Positions 57,770 to 64,000 of a stretch of DNA of 64,000 nt are shown here, piece after piece. The notes under the pieces were generated by a model. That model saw only the letters and a program-made list of their open reading frames with translations, ran no database searches and was not told where the DNA came from. The position numbers and the translations under genes were made by a program. This DNA comes from Rubripirellula lacrimiformis (GTDB lineage: Bacteria > Planctomycetota > Planctomycetia > Pirellulales > Pirellulaceae), in NCBI RefSeq assembly GCF_007741535.1, contig NZ_CP036525.1:3844001-3908000 (forward strand). The letters run 5' to 3'. Numbering within the stretch: position 1 is the first letter of the stretch; each line of letters begins with the position of its first letter.

Positions 57770-58408
57770 ATGAACTTTCCAACGGCTCATGACCCGCGAG
57801 CACCCCAGCTGGCCGCCAGTTCTTACCAGGGTTACCAGCGTCAACGTCAACTGACGTTGGGCGACCTGTTGATGGAGAATCGCATTGTGTTTCTCCAGGG
57901 CGAGATTCACTATGGCAACGCCAATGACTTGGTCATGAAATTGTTGTATTTGCAGAGCGAAAATCGCCGCAAAGACATCCATTTCTACATCAATTCACCA
58001 GGCGGTTCGGTCACTGCGACCCTGGCGATCTACGACACGATGCAAATGCTCTCGTGTCCTGTGGCGACCTACTGTGTGGGCGAAGCTTGCAGTGGTGCGG
58101 CTGTCCTGTTGGTCGGCGGAACCAAGGGAAAACGTTACTGTCTTCCCAATAGCCGCGTGATGATGCACCAACCCATGGGCGGCGTCGGCGGGCAGGTCAG
58201 CGATATCGAGATCCAGGCTGCCGAGATGTTCCGCTACCGCGACGTGCTGAACGATATCATCAGCAAGCACAGCGGAAAGTCGGTCGAACAGATCGCCAAG
58301 GACACCGATCGTGACTTCTTCTTGGGCGCTCAAGAAGCCAAAGAATACGGTCTGGTTGACGATATTTTGACCAAGCCGCCGTCCGACAACGACGAAGAAG
58401 AAGCCTGA
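57770..58408 (+). CDS. clpP: ClpP protease subunit, paralogue 1
   Basis: A 212-residue serine protease subunit that forms tetradecamers with Clp ATPases. Ser and His of the triad are in GEACSGAAVLLVGG and MMHQPMGG; the Asp lies in IAKDTDRDFFLGAQEAKEYG. Around the serine the usual ASMGA reads CSGAA, a noticeable variation, and the C-terminus ends in an acidic tail (DNDEEEA). It is followed after 80 bp by a second clpP. Tandem clpP genes can form mixed rings. The ATPase gene (clpX) is not in the window. Confidence 0.93.
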   Translation: MNFPTAHDPRAPQLAASSYQGYQRQRQLTLGDLLMENRIVFLQGEIHYGNANDLVMKLLYLQSENRRKDIHFYINSPGGSVTATLAIYDTMQMLSCPVATYCVGEACSGAAVLLVGGTKGKRYCLPNSRVMMHQPMGGVGGQVSDIEIQAAEMFRYRDVLNDIISKHSGKSVEQIAKDTDRDFFLGAQEAKEYGLVDDILTKPPSDNDEEEA

Positions 58409-58422
58409 TTCACGATTTTCGC

Positions 58423-58447
58423 AACCCAGCGTGGCGATCGCTGGGTT
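58423..58447 (+). promoter_or_regulatory. Intercistronic hairpin between clpP1 and clpP2
   Basis: AACCCAGCG (58423-58431) pairs perfectly with CGCTGGGTT (58439-58447) across 7 nt. There is no T-run, so it may attenuate, stabilise or process the clpP1-clpP2 transcript rather than terminate it. Confidence 0.5.
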
Positions 58448-58488
58448 CAGCTACCCGTACATAACCATCACAGCAAGAATACAAGATC

Positions 58489-59079
58489 ATGCCTGTCATT
58501 CCTTACGTCGTCGAAAAGAGCGGTCGCGAAGAACGTGTCTACGACATCTACAGTCGACTGCTGAAAGACCGAATCATTTTTTTGGGTCAGCAAGTTGACG
58601 ACCAGATTTCGAACGCGTTGGTCGCGCAAATGCTGTTTCTGCAGTCGGACGACCCCAAGGCCGACATTCACTTGTACATCAATAGCCCCGGTGGCAGTAT
58701 CACCGCCGGCATGGCGATCTACGACACGATGCAATTCGTTTCGTGCGATGTCGCGACCTACTGCATCGGACAAGCTGCATCGATGGGCGCTGTCCTGTTG
58801 ACCGCTGGTGCCAAGGGCAAGCGTTTCGCACTGCCCAACGCACGAATCATGATTCACCAGCCACTCGCTGGCATGCAGGGCACCGCGCGTGAAGTTGAAA
58901 TTCACGTTGGCGAACTGCGTCGAATCAAGCAGCGAATGAACGAGATCATGATCGAACACACCGGTCACTCGCTCGAAAAGATCGAAGAAGACACCGATCG
59001 TGACCGATTCATGAGCGCAGCCGAAGCGGCTGAGTACGGATTGATCGACAAGGTCGTGACGAAGAGCGACGAAAAGTAA
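58489..59079 (+). CDS. clpP: ClpP protease subunit, paralogue 2
   Basis: A 196-residue subunit with canonical motifs: [20 protein letters not shown] (Ser), [14 protein letters not shown] (His) and [20 protein letters not shown] (Asp). It is closer to the standard ClpP pattern than paralogue 1. The start [19 protein letters not shown] is typical. Being 80 bp behind clpP1 on the same strand, it is probably co-transcribed. Confidence 0.95.
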   Translation: MPVIPYVVEKSGREERVYDIYSRLLKDRIIFLGQQVDDQISNALVAQMLFLQSDDPKADIHLYINSPGGSITAGMAIYDTMQFVSCDVATYCIGQAASMGAVLLTAGAKGKRFALPNARIMIHQPLAGMQGTAREVEIHVGELRRIKQRMNEIMIEHTGHSLEKIEEDTDRDRFMSAAEAAEYGLIDKVVTKSDEK

Positions 59080-59186
59080 CCAGCCAAGCTTTTCGTATCA
59101 GACGGATCCATCCGGGTTGGGGACCGCGCGGGGCAACGCCATCGGCGTGACCTGCGTTTCGTGCCCACCCGATCGATCCGTCGTCC

Positions 59187-59260
59187 GCCCCCTTCGTCTA
59201 GTGGCCCAGGACACCGGGCTTTTCCGCCCGGGAACGCTCGTTCAAATCGGGCAGGGGGTA
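59187..59260 (+). tRNA. tRNA-Glu-like gene with an 8-nt anticodon loop
   Basis: A 74-nt sequence folding as tRNA. The acceptor is GCCCCCT/AGGGGGT (one G-T), with discriminator A at 59260. The D-arm is GTCT/GGAC with loop AGTGGCCCA. The anticodon stem is CCGGG/CCCGG, and the T-arm GCTCG/CGGGC has the standard loop TTCAAAT. It closely resembles tRNA-Glu(UUC), including the first 27 nt, with three differences from E. coli. The anticodon loop is CTTTTCCG, 8 nt instead of 7, and the base 3' of UUC is C, not a purine. CCA is not encoded. It may be a degenerate gene or a functional variant. Confidence 0.75.
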
Positions 59261-59345
59261 TCCGCATGTAACGGGATTCGCCGGAATTCCCTTTCCGCAG
59301 TCCAGGACTCCCAACAAAGTCCACCACATCCCTACGACGGCGCGT

Positions 59346-60044
59346 TTACGTCACCAGCACGGCGGCGATGACTGCGGCGGCCGTTTCGATGCGATAGATG
59401 CGTGGGCCGAGGGTGACGCCGCGGAAGCCTGCCGCCACAGCATCACTCACTTCGTCGTCCGTCCACCCGCCCTCGGGGCCGATCGCGATCGCGACGTCGC
59501 TTTGCAGTTTGGCTTCGTCCAGTGAATACACGGACTCGGTCGGATGAGCGATCAGCTTCGTCGCTTGGTCGACGGTGCGAAAGTAGTCGGCCGCCTTGAT
59601 AGGATCGCGAACTTCTAGCAATTGGTTTCTACCACTTTGCTTGCAGGATTCGATCACGCCACGACGCATCTTTTCGATCAACGATTCGCTTGGGCCACGC
59701 TGGGTCCGGCCGGCGGTGATCGGGGTAAGCGAGGCGACCCCCAGTTCGGTCAGCCGTTCAATCAGTTCACGTGCACGGTCTGGCTTGGGAAGGGCAACCC
59801 CAAGGTGGACGCGACACTTGGGTTCTCGGTCGATCGCGGCAGCCGTCTGGGCGGTGCATTGGCATTCGTTGCGGCCCACCGACAACACGCTGGCTTCCGC
59901 TTCGTGGCCACGACCGTCGAACAGCGTGACATCGTCGCCGATTTTGACCCGCATCACTCGCGTCGCATGTTGGGCTTCTTCGTTCGGAAGTGCGACCAAT
60001 CCACCCGAAAGTGGTAATTCGGGAACAAAATATCGTCGTGTCAT
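59346..60044 (-). CDS. rsmE: 16S rRNA m3U1498 methyltransferase RsmE
   Basis: A 232-residue SPOUT methyltransferase that modifies U1498 of 16S rRNA with SAM. The ATG at 60044 (TRRYFVPE) is preferred over upstream codons to 60071. An N-terminal PUA-like domain has QHATRVMRVKIGD. The trefoil-knot part has AIAIGPEGGWTDDEV and GFRGVTLGPRIYRIETAAAV, both diagnostic. Motif order and length agree with the family. Confidence 0.94.
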   Translation of the reverse strand: MTRRYFVPELPLSGGLVALPNEEAQHATRVMRVKIGDDVTLFDGRGHEAEASVLSVGRNECQCTAQTAAAIDREPKCRVHLGVALPKPDRARELIERLTELGVASLTPITAGRTQRGPSESLIEKMRRGVIESCKQSGRNQLLEVRDPIKAADYFRTVDQATKLIAHPTESVYSLDEAKLQSDVAIAIGPEGGWTDDEVSDAVAAGFRGVTLGPRIYRIETAAAVIAAVLVT

Positions 60045-60146
60045 TGATCTAGGTTTGGCGTTGGGACTCAAGAAGTATTCCGGTCACGCCGATCATAACG
60101 AAGTTGACCCTTTATCGTGTGCGGCCTTCCTTCGCGGACTTTCTGT

Positions 60147-60959
60147 ATGGACTACCTCAGCTATTGGGGACTCAGCCGACGTCCGTTTGTTCAAGACGGC
60201 CACGGGCAAGACGATCACGGGATCTTCTTCTCTGCGGGGCCACAGCGCGAAGCGCTTGCGGGCCTTGGCTATTTTATCGCCGGTTCATGGAATTCCGCAT
60301 TCTTGATCGCACCGGGCCGATCGGGAATGACCTGGTTGTTGTCGGAACTGACCCAGACCAGCGGGTTTGGTGACTGTGCGGCCGAGGTGGTGCTGACCTC
60401 GGGTGTGCCGGCGGACCACAAGAAACCATCGGCAGCAATCGCCGCTCAACTAGCCAAGGCGATCGGGTTGCCGACGACCGGGCCAGATCCAGTGGCCCAA
60501 ATCTGTGACGCGATCGAGGCGACCAGCAAAAAAGGCATTCGCACGGTGTGGTTGATCGACAATTGTGCGGTCGCCGGTGCGCAGTTGGCTCGCGATCTCG
60601 TGATGGCGGATGGGGATCTGTCGGTGGTGATGGGAATCGACCCAAGCCAGCTATCGCAGTTGACGGCCGTCTTTGGTCGTTGCTGTATGCAGCTGGAGAT
60701 TGAACCGTTGGGGCTGGCCGATGCCCTCAGCTACGTTCCGCACGCACTGTCAAACGCTCGCAGCGCGGGATCGGCATCGCAGGTGGCCATTTTTACCGAC
60801 GCATCGATCGTCCGTATTCACGAGATCGCCGAAGGCCGGATGGCCAACGTCGCGGCGCTTGCCGAGGCATCATTGATTCAAGCTGCGATCGAGAATCAAC
60901 GTGACGTGACGCCGAAGATTGTCGAATCGGCAACCAGCGCCCTGCAAGCGGCGGCTTAG
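60147..60959 (+). CDS. ExeA/GspA-like ATPase homologue with degenerate P-loop
   Basis: A 270-residue protein beginning MDYLSYWGLSRRPFVQD, the typical start of ExeA/GspA-like AAA ATPases (YYGL-x2-PF). Next comes REALAGLGYFIAG. The P-loop position reads APGRSGMTWLL: the Walker A lysine is replaced by methionine. The Walker B region is VWLIDN, without the usual Glu/Gln. Later helices (ALSYVPHALSNARSAG, IHEIAEGRMANVAALAEASL) match the family's lid. It probably does not hydrolyse ATP and may act as a structural partner of an active paralogue. Its promoter region is shared with the divergent rsmE gene. Confidence 0.72.
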   Translation: MDYLSYWGLSRRPFVQDGHGQDDHGIFFSAGPQREALAGLGYFIAGSWNSAFLIAPGRSGMTWLLSELTQTSGFGDCAAEVVLTSGVPADHKKPSAAIAAQLAKAIGLPTTGPDPVAQICDAIEATSKKGIRTVWLIDNCAVAGAQLARDLVMADGDLSVVMGIDPSQLSQLTAVFGRCCMQLEIEPLGLADALSYVPHALSNARSAGSASQVAIFTDASIVRIHEIAEGRMANVAALAEASLIQAAIENQRDVTPKIVESATSALQAAA

Positions 60960-61106
60960 ACTGCCGTTCGCCATCTGCTTGGCCCCGGTCTCTGCCTAAA
61001 TCGATTCGCTGTCGGCAATCGATTTCGCGATTTCATGGATCATGCATCACCCTGCCGCATCGACGAAAGCCGCGTCAACGGTCGCTGCGGGTGGACGTGG
61101 ATCTTG
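60960..61106. other. Short intergenic stretch between convergent genes
   Basis: About 150 bp with a short inverted pair around ATCGATTCGCTGTCGGCAATCGATT (parts at about 60999-61005 and 61018-61023). No terminator with a T-tract was found. Confidence 0.3.
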
Positions 61107-61898
61107 TCAGCCGCAGGGACCGTCGCACTGCATCACTAGCAGCGTGATATCGTCTTGGCCGATCAAGTCGCCAACATGTTCGTCGAGCCTTTCGACCAGC
61201 GTGTCGGCGAACTGCTGGATCGAACGCTTGCGGTGCTGTTTCATCAGTTGGCCAATGCGGTCGCGGCCAAATTGTTGGTCACTGCTGTTGCTTGCTTCGC
61301 AGATTCCGTCTGTTGACAGCAGCAATCGATCGTTGGGGTTCAGTGAAATGGATACTGTTTCCCAATCCAGCGATGTGTCGACGCCCAATGGCAGTCCGGT
61401 GGCTTCGAACGATTCAAGTTCCTGGCCGCGAAGCAGCAACATTGGTTCGTGCCCCGCGCTGGCGTAATGAATACGGTTCCGCGACGGTTCCCAGCGGAGG
61501 AAGATTGCGGTCGCGAATCCGTCCTCGGCTAAGTATCGAGGCAGTTTCGAAGGTGGACCGGTCCCCGAGTGAGAATGCAATCGGTTCCCTTGCCACTTTG
61601 CCTCGATCCAGCGATTGGCCATTTGGGCGTCGTGGCTGCCTTCGCAGCTGCGTTCTAAATAGTCCGTGATCGTCGCTGGGGCATTTGGATTGCCCAGCTG
61701 TAACAGTGCGGTGCCAATCAAGCTGGCTTCGACTTGCAGAGTCGCTTGCCGCGAATCGACCGCCTGTCGCATCTGACGCTGGTATTCGATCAGCAGCAGC
61801 ACGCTGACCACGGTCGCAAGCGGCACGTTGACGGCTACCAGCAACAGCGCCGCGATCGAAAAGGACTTGGGCGGACCACCGTCCCGTGTTAGTGACAT
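61107..61898 (-). CDS. Membrane protein with half of a PP2C/SpoIIE-type phosphatase domain
   Basis: A 263-residue protein from the ATG at 61898. A membrane segment (about residues 15-38) is followed by a helix (RQMRQAVDSRQATLQVEASL). From about residue 130 it matches the second half of RsbU/SpoIIE-type PP2C phosphatases: FATAIFLRWEPSRNRIHYAS, AGHEPMLLLRGQELESFEA, TGLPLGV, LLLSTDGICEASN and IGQDDITLLVM. The first half, with the metal-binding GDFYD and DVSGHG motifs, is absent; residues 80-130 are unrelated. Three late aspartates remain (DGI, DD). It is probably inactive or needs a partner domain. Confidence 0.65.
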   Translation of the reverse strand: MSLTRDGGPPKSFSIAALLLVAVNVPLATVVSVLLLIEYQRQMRQAVDSRQATLQVEASLIGTALLQLGNPNAPATITDYLERSCEGSHDAQMANRWIEAKWQGNRLHSHSGTGPPSKLPRYLAEDGFATAIFLRWEPSRNRIHYASAGHEPMLLLRGQELESFEATGLPLGVDTSLDWETVSISLNPNDRLLLSTDGICEASNSSDQQFGRDRIGQLMKQHRKRSIQQFADTLVERLDEHVGDLIGQDDITLLVMQCDGPCG

Positions 61899-62174
61899 TG
61901 ATGAAAGACCGTGGGATGGGGGCAAATGCTCTGTCGCAAAGGAGCGTCGAGGCGGATTGTCGAGGCGCGCGCCGCGATCCTGGTATCGCTATGGGAGACA
62001 GCGCCCGGACGACGGATTCGACACCCGGCCCCCTTCGCAGTGACCATGCGACAAGCGGGCGGCGTTGTTGGGCAAGAGAGAAAAAATGGTCCCCGACCGG
62101 ACGAAGGCTGGTCAGCTCGTCGGCCGGGGACCGAACGAATCGCGATGAATCACCGCGATCCGTTTTCGTCACGT

Positions 62175-62717
62175 CTAGTGGTCGTGGCCTTCATGATCGC
62201 CGTGGTCATGACCTGCATGGTCGTGATCGTGCGAGATCTTTCCGGTGAAAGACTTGCCGTCGATTTCGACGACGACTGCGCCCTCGGCACCCGCGTCCAT
62301 CCACTGATCCATCACCTCGTCGCGGGTGGAGTATCGGGATGCCTTCCCGGCTTCGTCTTCGGCTTGTGGTTCGGCGGCCAGTTCAAATACTTTGACTTCG
62401 CCATCATGCTTTAGGCTGACCGTCAGTTTTTTTGCATCGATGGCGACTGGCTTAGTGGCAGAGCCATCGAGCACGAAGAATCCAACGGCACCCCCAGCGT
62501 GAACCATTTCTAAGTGGAACGCTTCTTTGCCAAGTTCGACCAATTCACCACCGTGGGGGCCATGTTCGGGATGGGCGTGCGCGTCAATCGATGGCGGCAT
62601 CCCATCGATGGCAACCGGGGCGGATGAATCATCGGCGCTGTCCACGCTGGCATTTTTGTCAGAGCAGCCGGTAAGCGCGAAACATGCGACCGCAGAAAGC
62701 AACATTTTGTATTTCAT
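62175..62717 (-). CDS. Lipoprotein with His/Asp-rich C-terminus
   Basis: A 180-residue protein from the ATG at 62717, with a lipobox (ALTGC) at about residues 16-20. Near the N-terminus of the mature part is HAHPEHGPHGGELVELG, and the C-terminus is a run of His and Asp (HDHDHAGHDHGDHEGHDH). The middle has FHLEMVHAGGAVGFFVLDG and SLKHDGEVKVFELAAEPQ. The His-rich ends suggest metal binding. It lies behind a heavy-metal RND pump gene on the same strand and probably serves that system as a periplasmic metal-binding accessory; this is inferred. Confidence 0.72.
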   Translation of the reverse strand: MKYKMLLSAVACFALTGCSDKNASVDSADDSSAPVAIDGMPPSIDAHAHPEHGPHGGELVELGKEAFHLEMVHAGGAVGFFVLDGSATKPVAIDAKKLTVSLKHDGEVKVFELAAEPQAEDEAGKASRYSTRDEVMDQWMDAGAEGAVVVEIDGKSFTGKISHDHDHAGHDHGDHEGHDH

Positions 62718-62818
62718 GATTGACCTCGTAGTGCTGTGAAGTGGATGGGGGGGGAGCAGAGGGGCCGGTCCGGCACTGCATGGCAGGGCCGGAGCGGTCG
62801 TTTCGATGGTTCGATTCT

Positions 62819-63163
62819 CTAGTGAGCGTGTTTGGTTTCGAAACCAAGTTTCTTCAGCCACGTTTCCCACTGATGGGCTTCCTCGTGATTTTTCAGTGCC
62901 AATTGTTGCCATTTGGGGCATCGGTAATTGACGTCGGAGTGTCCGCCGTGCGACTGGACTTTGACTTCGCAGCGAAGTTTTTTCAGTGTTTCGGCCAGTT
63001 TGCCCGTCTTGTCGTCGTGTGTCGTTCGCCACTTTTCCAGCCGGTACTCGACCAGTTCCTTGCCTGCAGCCGCAGGTTCGCTTGCGTGAGCCAAGAGGCT
63101 GCCGGCGGTGACCGAGGCGACTAAAACCAATACTGCTGCCATCCGTAAACTCAACATTGTCAT
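62819..63163 (-). CDS. Small secreted protein of unknown function near metal efflux genes
   Basis: A 114-residue protein with a signal peptide (about residues 1-28, ending HASEP); an ATG at 63157 is an alternative start. The mature part has two cysteines (KLRCEVKVQSHGGHSD and NYRCPKWQQL), several histidines and the end FETKHAH. The Cys/His content could bind metal. I do not recognise a family. It lies between the RND pump gene and the His-rich lipoprotein gene, all on the minus strand, with gaps of about 100-140 bp. Confidence 0.65.
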   Translation of the reverse strand: MTMLSLRMAAVLVLVASVTAGSLLAHASEPAAAGKELVEYRLEKWRTTHDDKTGKLAETLKKLRCEVKVQSHGGHSDVNYRCPKWQQLALKNHEEAHQWETWLKKLGFETKHAH

Positions 63164-63303
63164 TCCTTTGTTAAGGGGGCCTCGAAACTTTCAACGCAAA
63201 TGGATTGGCGATGTTGCCGATCCAAAAATTCAATCCGATCGCTTGGGAACTTGCATCCCGCGGCAATCGCCGCAGCTGCATTTGTCTCTATGTCTGGACA
63301 ACT

Positions 63304-64000
63304 CTATGTCTGGACCGCGTGTCCTGTGTTCGGTGGTCCGGTCGCTTCGCTGGTCTGGTCCCCGCTGAGGTCGCTTAGCTGGGATTGATGATCCAGCACG
63401 ATTTGCTTTCCGGCACTCCGCCCCAGTGACCAGAACAGTGCCGGTCGGACAAAGAACTCTGCCAACGTGCTGGTTAACAATCCGCCAACGATCACGGTCG
63501 CAATCGGATACAGAATTTCTTTGCCGGGTTCGCCAGCGGCAAGTGCAAGCGGTAGCAGGCCGATTCCAGACGTCAGTGCTGTCATCAGCACCGGTGCCAT
63601 CCGTTCTTGACCAGCACGTTTGACCATGTCGCGTGTCCAGGATTCACCTTCGTGTTCCACCAAGTGGATGTAGTGGTTCAGCAGCAGGATCCCGTTGCGG
63701 CTGGCGATCCCACATAGTGAAATGAATCCCACCATCGCGGCCACCGTCAGGTTCTGGTCCGTGATCACCAACGCCGCGACCGCTCCGATGAACGCCGTCG
63801 GCAGCGCGACCAGGACTTGCAGCGAGAAATTGGTGTTCCCAAACAGCGTGTACAGGACCAAGAACATGCCCATCAGTGCGACGCCCGAGAGCACCAGCAG
63901 TCGCCGGGAAGCGGATTGTTGGCTTTCGAATTGGCCGCCGTATTCCAGGAAGTAGCCGGGCGGCAGTTCCATTTCGGCCAACTTCGACTTGATGTCGCCC
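63304..64000 (-). CDS. Heavy-metal RND efflux transporter (CzcA/CusA type), C-terminal part
   Basis: The gene enters from the right window edge, so only about the last 232 codons are present. The first codons read GDIKSKLAEMELPPGYFLEY, as in CzcA/CusA just before the second transmembrane bundle. The remaining helices follow: LVLSGVALMGMFLVLYTLFG, LQVLVALPTAFIGAVAALVI and TVAAMVGFISLCGIASRNGI. MAPVLMTALTSGIGLLPLAL and a last helix follow. HME-RND pumps export Cu/Ag or Co/Zn/Cd by proton motive force with a CzcB/CzcC pair. Ion specificity residues lie outside this piece. A 14-bp direct repeat overlaps its stop. Confidence 0.92.
   Translation of the reverse strand, partial: GDIKSKLAEMELPPGYFLEYGGQFESQQSASRRLLVLSGVALMGMFLVLYTLFGNTNFSLQVLVALPTAFIGAVAALVITDQNLTVAAMVGFISLCGIASRNGILLLNHYIHLVEHEGESWTRDMVKRAGQERMAPVLMTALTSGIGLLPLALAAGEPGKEILYPIATVIVGGLLTSTLAEFFVRPALFWSLGRSAGKQIVLDHQSQLSDLSGDQTSEATGPPNTGHAVQT

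Overview
The window looks like part of a Planctomycetota chromosome, most likely family Pirellulaceae (Rhodopirellula/Novipirellula type). Genus-level placement is inference. The reasons are a DUF1559 pseudopilin, a DUF1592/DUF1552 gene pair, tandem clpP genes, small lipoproteins, weak Shine-Dalgarno signals, frequent non-ATG starts and many structured intergenic repeats. No rRNA operon, CRISPR array, prophage or transposase gene is visible.

Layout. 1-2.8 kb: the end of an alpha/beta hydrolase, then TadE, TadG (vWA) and TadE-like surface/pilus proteins. 3.2-6.1 kb: a lipase-like lipoprotein convergent with a long csrA. 6.7-10.8 kb: dnaG and rpoD, the macromolecular-synthesis pair. 11.1-14.9 kb: a translationally coupled DUF1552 and DUF1592/cytochrome gene pair. 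15.6-25 kb: a TraB-like protein and a flagellar block on the minus strand (two large flagellins, fliD, fliS). 25.5-29 kb: queA and acs. 29.9-32.7 kb: a sigma-54 response regulator and its histidine kinase, divergent from a porin (33.1-34.6 kb). 35-41 kb: an operon of circularly permuted ATP-grasp, alpha-E and transglutaminase/DUF2126 proteins. 41.4-45.1 kb: a glycine-rich RRM protein divergent from uvrA. 45.1-54.7 kb: a GH63/MGH1-like glucosidase, pgk, a secreted unknown, an RluA-type pseudouridine synthase and glgX. 54.8-60 kb: a small lipoprotein, a DUF1559 pseudopilin, clpP1-clpP2, a tRNA-Glu-like gene and rsmE. 60.1-64 kb: an ExeA-like protein with a degenerate P-loop, a half-length PP2C-like membrane protein, and the 3' end of a heavy-metal RND pump gene followed by two small secreted proteins.

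Functional links. The flagellar block and csrA may be connected, because both flagellin leaders share a hairpin at the same distance from the start codon. The kinase/regulator pair may control the divergent porin. The ATP-grasp operon has two of its three genes joined by an ATGA overlap and probably makes or modifies an unknown peptide-like product.

The intergenic DNA holds the least expected signals. Two copies of a structured repeat (about 15.0-15.4 and 29.5-29.8 kb, opposite core orientation) conserve a long hairpin with a compensatory base-pair change. There is a 10-unit 16-bp tandem array containing near-DnaA-box sequences, two further short arrays with a related core, two more dispersed repeat families, and a tRNA-Glu-like gene whose anticodon loop is one nucleotide too long.
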